A stretch of 15,000 nt of DNA, from NCBI GenBank assembly GCA_018398765.1, contig JAHBMJ010005907.1:37501-52500 (forward strand). Direction: 5' to 3'. Positions 9,301-14,882 of this stretch are shown piece by piece. Below the pieces are notes generated by a model. It did no database searches, had not been told where the DNA came from, and saw only the letters and a program-made list of their open reading frames with translations. Source of the stretch: Chromera velia (lineage: Eukaryota; Sar; Chromeraceae). Every line of letters starts with the position of its first letter. Position 1 is the stretch's first letter. The position numbers were made by a program, and so were the translations under genes.

Positions 9301-9532
9301 AAATCCAATGCATATCTCGGCACGATCAAATCATCAAATGGAGTTACTCTGACAGAAGCAGACAAAACAGAAAACTGTTTAGAAGCCGGCCAGTCTCAAA
9401 AGAAGAGTCATCGACTGACGTCAGTCTGAGACGTTTGAGGGCCTTGGGTGCCTTGAGGGTGACCGGCGACTCAGCAGTCATGGTCAAGGTTTCGTCCTGT
9501 AAACAGATAATGAAGCCCCACAAAGGGGCCAT
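198..9532 (-). CDS. LRR-Roc-COR (ROCO) GTPase, multi-exon, disrupted
   Basis: ROCO proteins are intracellular signalling GTPases in which a Roc (Ras-like) domain is always followed by a COR dimerisation domain, often after leucine-rich repeats. Here fifteen LRR exons (3632-9496) precede Roc. G1 is VGHGRAGKST, G2 TTGIDI, G3 SFWDHGGQREYEP, G4 VLANKG (without the usual Asp) and G5-like VYFIDAT. COR follows, with GEQIPSYFALFRQA, FLRALEWLNDLSEVVMF and ISPEWIIDVCRQLYKHE. The tail has a predicted coiled coil and ends at TAA 198-200. The interval starts at a possible Met (ATG 9530-9532), but the same exon can be spliced from the kinesin exons upstream. Breaks: TGA 3057-3059, frame change at 1677-1684, TAG 1408-1410, frame change near 1285-1300, TGA 523-525. 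Family certain; whether it is functional is doubtful. Confidence 0.88.
295..740 (-). CDS. C-terminal tail, interrupted by TGA
   Basis: After acceptor GGATGCAG a phase-1 frame is open with KERFVRILKREKSSKSDEC and YVLERLFKFCPWERAKTSAE. It meets TGA at 523-525, then continues in the same frame with AVLANLLRNTQYQLVILKFN and KSTRDWVEKKRVDIPKNIAL. I do not recognise the domain. It closes at TGA 292-294, so a further splice or frame change is needed to reach the last segment. Confidence 0.55.
741..828 (-). repeat. ATTC tetranucleotide microsatellite in a probable intron
   Basis: Eight or more ATTC units at about 761-793 are followed by degenerate CAGGCATT copies up to about 832. Phase-compatible donor and acceptor on either side suggest an 88-nt intron inside the COR/tail coding region. 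Confidence 0.7.
829..1295 (-). CDS. COR domain, C-terminal part
   Basis: It encodes LLKFLLNDILNPPD, then TDILRVLCQLKLLSGLDG, ENASVFFIPTALSS and IPLGFFE, which match the later COR pattern (a hydrophobic helix, then F-I-P-x-x-L, then P-x-G-F-F). A likely donor GTCTGA (phase 1) precedes an ATTC/GAAT microsatellite. Unspliced, the frame ends at 815-817. Confidence 0.75.
1296..1407 (-). CDS. COR domain, segment after in-frame TAG
   Basis: The frame continues past the TAG with KKLPIAFNRPECWSNELHQE then LKRFLGSQKKR, which reads as COR sequence. It ends in a GA-rich run where the frame must change by 2 nt to join the next segment (LWQHAAQLADAYKTDQRLLK). No intron with matching phase is visible. Confidence 0.6.
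1408..1676 (-). CDS. COR domain, middle part (frame 2)
   Basis: It encodes VCQFLRALEWLNDLSEVVMF and RHLIVISPEWIIDVCRQLYK, typical COR. It lies in a different frame from the preceding segment; skipping one A in the A8 run makes the two continuous. It closes with TAG at 1408-1410 (after SRLLT), beyond which the same frame stays open with a COR-like sequence. Confidence 0.82.
1658..2393 (-). CDS. Roc C-terminal part and start of COR
   Basis: Acceptor GTGCAG, phase 2 in. It begins WMEAIKAHVDAPHIVVLANK (G4 region; NK present, but Gly-Ala where Asp is expected). About 115 low-complexity residues follow, with an acidic block (DDEEGEDQSQEENSEE) near 2010-2060. Then come VYFIDATDNTNI (G5-like) and the COR opening GEQIPSYFALFRQAARDE. 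The frame closes at a TGA at 1658-1660, just after an A8 run at 1677-1684. Confidence 0.85.
2638..3393 (-). CDS. Roc GTPase exon with G1, G2 and G3
   Basis: Acceptor CCTGCAG, phase 2 in; donor GTACGT, phase 2 out. It encodes MAFTLQIRGCVKLETLSPAL, then G1 (SLKVTFVGHGRAGKSTLLRA), G2 (TRTTGIDIVRVRP) and G3 (SFWDHGGQREYEPTNTLYIN). The frame is continuous except for one TGA at 3057-3059. Either 3041-3061 is a 21-nt GT-AG intron or the stop is real. Read through, the spacing from P-loop to G2 is nearer to other Roc domains than the spliced version, which favours a nonsense mutation. The join to the next exon gives LSQFIQRWMEAIKAHVDAPH. Confidence 0.9.
3632..3679 (-). CDS. Last LRR or capping exon (48 nt)
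   Basis: It encodes CKELKHIETASDAEFG, probably a partial or capping repeat before Roc. Acceptor GTGCAG, donor GTCAGT, phase 2 on both sides, matching the Roc exon. It is short, so support rests mainly on phase and splice sites. Confidence 0.65.
3885..3959 (-). CDS. LRR exon 14 (75 nt)
   Basis: A 25-residue repeat with LPEIGQTLQSLERILLD. Acceptor CCTGCAG, donor GTGAGT, phase 2 on both sides. Confidence 0.88.
4433..4498 (-). CDS. LRR exon 13 (66 nt)
   Basis: A 22-residue repeat, LSALKDLQLDGLPSLRTVTC and on. Acceptor GTGCAG, donor GTGAGT, phase 2 on both sides. Confidence 0.88.
4817..4885 (-). CDS. LRR exon 12 (69 nt)
   Basis: One 23-residue repeat, FDALESLEGLAGLTKLEELN and on, very close to LRR exon 10 (LxxLEGLxGLxxLExL). 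Acceptor TTTGCAG, donor GTCAGC, phase 2 on both sides. Confidence 0.92.
5087..5167 (-). CDS. LRR exon 11 (81 nt)
   Basis: A 27-residue repeat with ELALGSLSALRTLSLQ. Acceptor CATGCAG, phase 2 on both sides. The donor GTCAGT is the first unit of a GTCA tandem tract. Confidence 0.88.
5578..5646 (-). CDS. LRR exon 10 (69 nt)
   Basis: One 23-residue repeat, LERLKALEGLGGLKGLEDLQ and on, the most regular of the array. Acceptor AATGCAG, donor GTAGGT, phase 2 on both sides. Confidence 0.92.
5863..5922 (-). CDS. LRR exon 9 (60 nt)
   Basis: A short 20-residue repeat, NESLEALRLPLKLESLSLV. Acceptor ATTGCAG, donor GTCAGT, phase 2 on both sides. Confidence 0.85.
6114..6182 (-). CDS. LRR exon 8 (69 nt)
   Basis: One 23-residue repeat, with VSGLENVFSLRTLRVW. 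Acceptor GTGCAG, donor GTTAGT, phase 2 on both sides. Confidence 0.85.
6617..6706 (-). CDS. LRR exon 7 (90 nt)
   Basis: It encodes VALGSLPTLEELSIIG at its end, preceded by a polar stretch. Acceptor CTTGCAG, donor GTGTGT, phase 2 on both sides. Confidence 0.85.
7156..7281 (-). CDS. LRR exon 6
   Basis: It encodes LPPFSSLNALQSLRLEH, a clear repeat, after acceptor CCCGCAG in phase 2. The end is less certain: GTTGGG at 7155 keeps phase 2. Confidence 0.72.
7588..7731 (-). CDS. LRR exon 5 (144 nt, two repeats)
   Basis: Two repeat units: LCALSLLEDVSLDI and FEKWQSLKTLRIG. Acceptor CCTGCAG, donor GTTTGT, phase 2 on both sides. It may be a fusion of two ancestral exons. Confidence 0.8.
8085..8153 (-). 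CDS. LRR exon 4 (69 nt)
   Basis: One 23-residue repeat, MQRLTDIPGLQTLGKLSRAI and on. Acceptor TCTGCAG, donor GTCAGT, phase 2 on both sides. Confidence 0.82.
8329..8394 (-). CDS. LRR exon 3 (66 nt)
   Basis: One 22-residue repeat, ELVEKLPDLSALANLETL and on. Acceptor ATGCAG, donor GTAAGC, phase 2 on both sides. Confidence 0.88.
8693..8860 (-). CDS. LRR exon 2
   Basis: It encodes FSTLTSLVLLQID, a repeat core, after acceptor GCGCAG in phase 2. Two phase-2 donors are possible. GTGAGC at 8692 gives 168 nt with a charged tail (YEAVEETAQTWKKGIDK). GTTTGA at 8770 gives 90 nt. Confidence 0.65.
8978..9093. repeat. CA-rich then GA-rich microsatellite
   Basis: About 85 bases of CACA with interruptions run into GAGAGA on the plus strand. 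It lies in the intron between the first two LRR exons. Confidence 0.9.
9420..9496 (-). CDS. LRR exon 1
   Basis: It encodes DETLTMTAESPVTLKAP then KALKRLRLT, ending in a half LRR (LKRLRL). Acceptor TTTACAG, phase 0 in; donor GTCAGT, phase 2 out. The frame is also open upstream to an ATG at 9530-9532 (MAPLWGFIICLQ), so this could be a first coding exon. Confidence 0.65.
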
Positions 9533-9886
9533 ACATGTGTCACAACATACAGATGCCGCCCCTCCTCCTCTCTCGTGAAACTTGCGAGCGAAGATTCCAG
9601 AGAAAATCGAAAAACCATGTGGAACGCATCTTCTTTTCAGAAAGAGACATGCATGCTTGGATTGAAGACAAACCTACTGCAAAAGGGGCCAGAAGAAAAG
9701 CGCTAGAAGACGAACTCCCAGTGACTGTGAAATCCACAGAAAATGACAACAGAGAGGTCGAATACAAAGAGAAAGCAGGACCAGAGAAGGCACTGTGGAC
9801 AGACCGAATCAGAATTCTTTCTGGTGTGTCCAAATGCAAAAAATCAGGTACTCGGGCAATCAAAATTCTCTTTTTCTTGTGCTTAC

Positions 9887-9909
9887 ATCTTTTGGGGGGG
9901 CCTGGTCAT
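9887..9909 (-). CDS. Candidate 23-nt linker micro-exon
   Basis: It lies between acceptor GTTGCAG and donor GTAAGC. It takes phase 1 in, matching the kinesin neck exon, and gives phase 0 out, matching the first LRR exon, encoding (D)DQAPPKD. Its length makes coincidence possible. If real, it joins the motor to the LRR-Roc part. Confidence 0.4.
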
Positions 9910-10011
9910 CTGCAACTAAATGAATGTATTTGAAAGGAGAAAACACAAACAGATGTTTACACGGACACACTCACTCACGCACCGGTACACGCACACGCAC
10001 ACGAATATCAT

Positions 10012-10045
10012 ACAAACAAACAAACAAACAAACAAACAAAAACAA
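10012..10045. repeat. ACAA tetranucleotide repeat
   Basis: About eight tandem ACAA units on the plus strand. Confidence 0.9.
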
Positions 10046-10224
10046 AGTTGAAGAAACAGACCCCACAGCCACAAACGAAGACAACATAAACACAAACACA
10101 CACGCAAAGCCCTCTCTCTCCCTCATTCTCTCCCTCATCAACGTGCTCACTCATCCGCCCATCTGCAGGACTGACCCACAACACTCGCTTAGTCACACCC
10201 TCCCTCAAGAACTTCTACAGGGAC

Positions 10225-10240
10225 TCACTCACACACACGT

Positions 10241-10272
<32 letters not shown>

Positions 10273-10293
10273 ACACACACACGCGCGCGCGCA
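10225..10293. repeat. CA dinucleotide repeat ending in CG alternation
   Basis: A CA tract of about 55 bases ends in an alternating CG stretch (10281-10292). Alternating purine-pyrimidine of this length can adopt Z-DNA; that is inference. It sits 24 bases from the kinesin neck exon's donor. Confidence 0.9.
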
Positions 10294-10316
10294 AACACTC
10301 ATTGTCATCCATCTAC

Positions 10317-10392
10317 CTCTGGCAAGCCGCCTAAGCCGTTCGTTCTCCTCCTTCAACTGTTGAATGGCCTTCTCCTTAGGGTCCTCGCTGAC
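10317..10392 (-). CDS. Kinesin exon 10: neck coil
   Basis: It encodes [20 protein letters not shown] followed by RRLAR, a charged heptad-like helix typical of the kinesin-3 neck. Acceptor GTTACAG; donor GTAGAT leaves phase 1. No stop codon is needed here, so the protein must continue into another exon. Confidence 0.9.
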
Positions 10393-12688
10393 CTGTAACA
10401 GCCGTGAGGGTTTGGTGAAAATTTTCTCTCATGCGTGTGCATTGACAGATCAATGGAAGTCCATGCATCCCGATGCATCCGGACGAAAGCCGACCAAGAT
10501 CATTCATTTCTTTGATCAATGGAGAAAAAGATTCAGAGCTGCTCGCTACTAATTCCACGATTCGAATTGATCAATGTTGCGTCAAGAAGAGAAAAAGGTA
10601 AGATTGGATGATGACGAAGCGCTTCTGATGTAGCCCTGTGTGAGAAAAATAACGAAACGATTGTATGCAGAACTCTAATCATGTTTTGTTAGTGCCTCAT
10701 CTGCATAGAGGACCCTTTGCCCCTGCTCTGCTTGCCTCACTGACCTGCGCTTGGCTGTTGTGGACCAACTTCACTCTGTCTGCAAACTTCAACGTTGCAA
10801 GTGTCTCCTCGTAGTTCCCACCCGCTGGGCTTAAAGCTGCTATCTGCAATAGACGGGGCAAAATGGCTGGAGTTGTGACGGTCCACGTTAGCGACTTCAC
10901 GCCGAAGGAGGCAAACTCTGTGGCTTGATCTAGTTCTGAGTGTAAAAACCTTGCCATTGTCTCCTCCTGCGAATTCTTTCCCCAATATATATGGTTGCAT
11001 GTGGCATTCCTGGGTGTCTCATTTGACTGTGCAACAACGCATTTGCAGTTCGTGACACAACGCTTTTTGTATGCGCCACGTTTGACTTGCTGTCCAAAAA
11101 CAAAATGATTCACGCGCTGGCTAACTGACAACTGTACCGGCAGTATGATTGGCGGACCAGTGTGGTCTTTGCATTCCCTCCAAGAGAGTGCTTCAGCACT
11201 TGAGTCAGAGCAGAATCTCTGTAAGGGATCACCTGCGAGCAGAGAGACAAGCAAAAGAGCGGGGCTACCGAAATCAGATGGCGGTCTTACATGCAGACAA
11301 GCAACCCTAATCATACGAGAAACAGTGAGCATCGCGATTACTCGCCTCTTCACTGAGCCATGCACTTACTTGGCAGACCGACCTGTCCACGTTTGAGCTT
11401 CCCTGTTGCCTGGTCAGAGAGCGCAGAAATGACATTCCCTGCAGAGAAAAGGTTGAGAGAGAAAAACAAAAGTCGTGCAGCGTGTGACTTAGGCACAGTC
11501 TCATTGAATAATATGCTATTCTCCACACACAGCTTTTCTGCAGATTCTTTCCTCAGGTCGAACAGATGGTCTCTTTTCTCTTCAGCCGAAAGCCTGCGTT
11601 GTGAATCGCAAGCGATCCAGGTGCGCCGATGCACAACAGGAGAGACGCAAAATATCCACTTTTGACACTCCTATTTTTACTGACCCAGAGCCGAAAGTGA
11701 CTGGTTGATAGCGCAACCCTCTTTGAGTCTGTTTCCTGTAGCTCCCGTCGAGCCCGCCCTCTCGCAGCCGGCAAGGTCTACCAAGTTGAGGTCCGAGCGC
11801 CTTTGGGTTTGGGGCTGCTTCGTTTGGGGATCCAGCCCCACCTACAGGAGACGAGGCACACAAGCAAGCGAGTTCAAAAGGGCAAGAAAATTCCAATACG
11901 ACTGAGGAAAGATCTCTAATTCACTGCGGTGCAAACTCAGAGGAGAAGGGTCTCAACGTCATTTTCAGGAAAACGCCGACAACGCGTTGCTTTTCATGGG
12001 CTCTCCCTCCGCTTCTTGTCATCATAAATCAGGAGACCGAATCAGCTTTTCCACTTTTGACCCCTTATGTTCTTCTGCTTCTCTCTTTTCTCACATGTCA
12101 TCTCTTAATTTTTCTCTGCTCACCGCTCTCCTCACCCCTTTCTCTACCCCCCACATCACAAAGCACAGCTCCTCATACAAATAGTCAGACTGGCTTTAAA
12201 CAGCACATGCAAAGGAAGCGCTTTCATTCGAAATGCGTACTTGGTTGAGCTGCAGGACGGTGATAGTGTGAGCTCTTGAGGATGTGTAGTTCAACAACGT
12301 CGCCCCCACTGTTCTATTTGATATGCCCCTGTCCAGCGTCTCATGAAGTTCCTTCAGGGAAGCCACCGAGCTGCAGCCGGCAGATATGCAACAGGAAGCT
12401 GGGGTACACCGAAAGCCAACGCACAGGGAGTCAGGGCGCTAAGATGGGGAGATGGGGAGAGATATGAGGGAAAGCACGAATGTTTGGAGGGTGACAGTCT
12501 GTGGATAGCTGACCCGCCGACTCGTTCATTGACGCCTCTCTCTCCGATTGGATGACTGAATGAAAGACTGAATCAATGCCTCTCTGACATGCTGACTCAC
12601 TGACCCGCTCACGGAAAGAGTGAGAGTGTGGGTGATTGTCTAACGGACGGTATGTCTATCTGCCTGCCTGCATGCCTGTCTGTCTCCC

Positions 12689-12720
<32 letters not shown>

Positions 12721-12861
12721 GGTCTGTCTGTCTACCTGCCTGCCTGTCTGTCTGCCTGCCTGCCTGCCTGTTTGTCTGTTTGTCTGTTGGTCTGTTTGGT
12801 CTGTTTGTCTGTTGGTCTGTTGGTCTGTTTGTCTGTTTGTCTGTTTATCTGTTTGTCTGTT

Positions 12862-12892
<31 letters not shown>

Positions 12893-12974
12893 TCGTCTGT
12901 CTGTCTGTCTGTCTGTCTGCCTGGTTGTCTGTCTGTCTGTCTGTCTACCTGTCTGTCTGTCTGCCTGTTTGTGC

Positions 12975-13007
<33 letters not shown>

Positions 13008-13048
13008 CCTGTTTGTCTGCCTGTTTGTTTGTCTGTCTGTCTGTCTGC

Positions 13049-13082
<34 letters not shown>

Positions 13083-14528
13083 ACCCGTTTCTCTGTTGTG
13101 CACAAGAGAAGGAGGAAAAGAGAGAGTCATGTAGTCTCTCTGTCTCTCTCTGTCATTTTTTTTGTCTGTCTGCGTTTCTGTCTGCCCGCTTGACCGGGCA
13201 ACTAACTGAGAAGAGAGGTCCTGCACGAAAGTCCCTAACGTCTTGCTTTCCCGGATCCGAAGACCGCCTTTGGGCCTTTTTTTGACATCCACTAAAAGGT
13301 CCTGGATCTGCTCGGTGTAGATCTCCATCATTGACATTGAAACATGGTATTCGCGATCGCTCCACTGCATATAACACATGCAAACATGCAGGTTGAGACA
13401 GAATGGAATAAGTTTTTTTTTTTTGGGTGTCGTGTTTACATGATCAGTTTGGGTCCCTTTGAACATTGATCAAGGTAAAGGAAATGCTTTTTGAGGGGGA
13501 GAAAAAACAGGCGAGCCGTGAGTGCAGTAGAAAAAGTGTCTCAGGAGCAAATTTCCCTTTGCTGCCGCTCTCTTCAACCACCAGAAAAGTTAAGGAGAGG
13601 AAACTTGGCCTATGCAAAAAATCCAGGAATAATGAAGACGTGTTCTAGAAAAGCAGGCCTTCCCGCCCCCCCCTCTCTGCGTCTTTCAACCCCCTTAGGT
13701 GTCTGTGGGACCTTTTCGTTCTTTATCCTTTCAAAGAGCTCCTCGCAGAGCCTCGGCTGAATTCTCGTATTCGCACCGTATCCAACCATTGTATAGCTTT
13801 TCTCTGCCCCCGTCTGCCTGCTGCAAGCATCCGCATTGTCATCAACGGCTTGACTTCTGAGTGAACCAAAATGGAGAGATACCCAAGGGATGCATGCAAC
13901 CAGCAAGATGGTATAGAGAGTCATGAGACGAAGAAGGGGCAGCCGGAAAAGAGGAAAACCCCACGTGATCTAGTGGCTCAGCTCGGCAGATGAATGCTCA
14001 TTAAGAGAAAAAATAAAAGGACTCGGTTGAACAGGTTTGTCGACTGACTACGTGAACAGGCATGCGTGGTATCTTTCCCAGATTTGATCTGCATACAGAT
14101 TCGGAGAAAGGCAAAAATTTGCAGGATTTGGTGTAAAAATACTCCTCGACCCATTCTTTTGATTTCATTCTGCCCAAAAACGGTTGTGATTGCACATGTG
14201 AAGGAGGGCGTGATGTCCTGTCAGAAGAATTAAGTCATCGAATAGGCTGACCGAGAACATCCCTTCCGAAATCCCAGAAGACTTTCTTCTGGTCTGCGAA
14301 GTTGCAGCCCGGCTTCGGACTCAGGTTACCGTACCCGTCTTCCAGCTCCTCAAACCCGTCATAACTCCAGAAGGAGTAGTCAAAGGTAAAGTCCTTCTTT
14401 TGACCGTCGTCCGGGTTTGTGATTGTGGTCGTCTGGCCTTTCATGGAAATACACAACTTGCTTTTCAGGCTTTTTTCGCGGTCGTTGAAGGGACGTACCC
14501 GCACTGCCACCCTTACGGGACGTGACAT
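10317..14528 (-). CDS. Kinesin-3-like motor domain, ten exons
   Basis: The exons encode about 380 residues of a kinesin motor, normally a microtubule-stimulated ATPase. In order one sees the start [18 protein letters not shown], the P-loop region [23 protein letters not shown], switch [18 protein letters not shown], switch [23 protein letters not shown] and [21 protein letters not shown]. The neck, [19 protein letters not shown], resembles the kinesin-3 (KIF1/Unc104) neck; the FWSYDGF and RIRESKTLG stretches also fit that family. Exons are 14252-14528, 14049-14088, 13712-13820, 13207-13364, 12241-12370, 11685-11814, 11383-11438, 11158-11232, 10745-10843 and 10317-10392, and every junction keeps frame with GT-AG ends. 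The start is the first Met before the canonical beta-1 strand. Oddities: the two P-loop glycines are replaced by Arg and Glu, and the FHA domain usual after the kinesin-3 neck is not seen. It may continue into the LRR-Roc exons downstream. Family assignment is firm; motor activity is doubtful. Confidence 0.92.
10393..10744 (-). other. Kinesin intron, no recognised content
   Basis: Intron between kinesin exons 9 and 10. Its first ten bases (GTCAGTGAGG) nearly repeat the first ten of exon 10 (GTCAGCGAGG). Nothing else is seen. Confidence 0.7.
10745..10843 (-). CDS. Kinesin exon 9: end of motor core
   Basis: Exactly 33 codons, phase 0 to 0, encoding [20 protein letters not shown] and [13 protein letters not shown], the last helix of the motor core. 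Acceptor ATTGCAG, donor GTCAGT. Confidence 0.93.
11158..11232 (-). CDS. Kinesin exon 8: PYRDSxLT
   Basis: Exactly 25 codons, phase 0 to 0, encoding [14 protein letters not shown] and [11 protein letters not shown], the kinesin alpha-5 region. Acceptor CTCGCAG, donor GTCCGC. Confidence 0.92.
11383..11438 (-). CDS. Kinesin exon 7: NVISAL
   Basis: This 56-nt exon encodes [18 protein letters not shown]. Acceptor CCTGCAG, phase 1 in. Donor GTCGGT keeps frame with the next exon; a stronger-looking GTAAGT 13 nt further on would break frame. Confidence 0.88.
11685..11814 (-). CDS. Kinesin exon 6: switch II
   Basis: It encodes [14 protein letters not shown] and [20 protein letters not shown]. The switch II D-L-A-G-x-E is intact. 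The donor GTCAGT gives phase 1 out. The acceptor GAAGCAG is inferred from phase; an alternative AG lies 3 nt upstream. Confidence 0.92.
11815..12240 (-). other. Kinesin intron, pyrimidine-rich on plus strand
   Basis: Intron between kinesin exons 5 and 6. 12041-12180 is unusually T/C-rich on the plus strand. No coding or RNA gene is recognised. Confidence 0.7.
12241..12370 (-). CDS. Kinesin exon 5: switch I
   Basis: It encodes [20 protein letters not shown] and then [20 protein letters not shown]. The switch I signature N-x-x-S-S-R-x-H is intact. Acceptor GCTGCAG (phase 2 in), donor GTACGC (phase 0 out). Confidence 0.93.
12371..13206 (-). other. 836-nt kinesin intron carrying a tetranucleotide array
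   Basis: Donor GTTAGT at 13206 and acceptor GCTGCAG ending at 12371. The flanking exons join in phase to give [13 protein letters not shown]. Over half the intron is the CTGT-type array. Confidence 0.9.
12654..13087. repeat. CTGT/CTGC/TTGT tetranucleotide array
   Basis: About 430 bases of tandem four-base units on the plus strand, mainly CTGT with CTGC, TTGT and CTAC variants; a smaller patch lies at 13161-13184. The period of four gives long stop-free frames in several phases (CLSV/CLPA-type and DRQT-type peptides) that are artefacts of the repeat. Confidence 0.97.
13207..13364 (-). CDS. Kinesin exon 4: EIYxEQxQDLL
   Basis: It encodes [20 protein letters not shown] and [20 protein letters not shown], close to kinesin-3 proteins. 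Phase 0 in and 2 out; donor GTTAGT. The frame stays open past the donor into the repeat-bearing intron. Confidence 0.92.
13365..13711 (-). other. Kinesin intron, no recognised content
   Basis: Intron between kinesin exons 3 and 4, with a run of ten T at about 13413-13424 on the plus strand. Nothing else is seen. Confidence 0.7.
13712..13820 (-). CDS. Kinesin exon 3: altered P-loop
   Basis: Spliced to exon 2 it reads [18 protein letters not shown], against the family's F-A-Y-G-Q-T-G-A-G-K-S/T. It goes on to [13 protein letters not shown]. The acceptor is the first AG of a GCAGCAG pair; the second would create a TAG codon at the junction. Donor GTCCCA, phase 0. Confidence 0.85.
14049..14088 (-). 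CDS. Kinesin exon 2: strand leading to the P-loop
   Basis: This 40-nt exon lies between acceptor TATGCAG and donor GTCAGT, phase 1 to 2. It encodes [12 protein letters not shown], aligning without gaps to the family pattern N-A-W-x-G-Y-N-x-C-L-F-A. The usual Gly before Tyr is Arg here (AGA). A GTAGTC donor 3 nt earlier would drop the Tyr codon, so the GTCAGT donor is preferred. Confidence 0.75.
14252..14528 (-). CDS. Kinesin exon 1: start and beta-1 region
   Basis: It starts at ATG 14526-14528 with [14 protein letters not shown], the standard kinesin opening, and contains [13 protein letters not shown] and [12 protein letters not shown]. The donor is GTCAGC and the exon ends in phase 1. Confidence 0.9.
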
Positions 14529-14805
14529 TTCTATTGTGCTGGTTCGACTTTGTACCCTTCAACGGACTAATCAGGTCGGCGATCTCACCATAAGTATTTG
14601 GGTTGGCCTGTAGAAGCTGGTAGGCAACATGTATATGAGGAGTGAGTCGCGTCTTTATGCGCAGCTGGGGACACGAAAGAAGTTTTGCAGCAAGAAATAC
14701 TTTGTACAGGACACCGGAGTGAAGCACACACAGCAGAATACAATCTCTGTTCAGTCGCTCCGTATATTTGGTCCTATATAGCTTACGGACTCACGTACAA
14801 TTAAG

Positions 14806-14843
14806 CTAGCTTGCACTTATAAGCATGGATGCACGCAAGCTAG
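14806..14843. repeat. Inverted repeat, 9-bp arms
   Basis: CTAGCTTGC at 14806-14814 and its exact reverse complement GCAAGCTAG at 14835-14843, with a 20-base loop. Confidence 0.8.
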
Positions 14844-14882
14844 GGCACTCCGAAAACATGCAGGAGAGTATATATATATATA

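Larger units (their letters stand above)
3394..9419 (-). other. Introns between LRR exons longer than 300 bases
   Basis: The longer introns are 3960-4432, 4499-4816, 5168-5577, 6183-6616, 6707-7155, 7282-7587, 7732-8084 and 8861-9419. Apart from the CA/GA tract in the last one, I see no repeats or open frames with family resemblance. An additional divergent LRR exon may hide at 6330-6480 but could not be supported. Confidence 0.5.
9910..10316 (-). other. Repeat-rich intron after the kinesin neck exon
   Basis: It holds ACAC/ACGC stretches, an ACAA tract (10012-10045) and a CA/CG tract (10225-10293). No coding sequence is recognised. It separates the neck exon from the candidate micro-exon. 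Confidence 0.6.

Noticed and set aside
9540-9863. Minus-strand frame of 107 codons as a first exon of the ROCO gene
   Set aside because: Ser/Phe/Leu-rich composition typical of a polypyrimidine intron. Its best donor (GTATGT) leaves phase 1, which does not match the first LRR exon.
9535-9933. Plus-strand frame of 132 codons, Lys/Glu-rich
   Set aside because: No family resemblance. It lies across a minus-strand intron that is pyrimidine-rich on the sense strand, which makes the plus strand purine-rich and Lys/Glu-heavy. It also overlaps the candidate micro-exon.
11553-11905. Other minus and plus frames over the switch II exon
   Set aside because: Shadows of kinesin exon 6; only the DLAGCE frame matches a family.
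12628-13285. Long plus-strand frames rich in CLSV and CLPA
   Set aside because: They are translations of the CTGT tetranucleotide array, open in several phases, with no codon or family signal.
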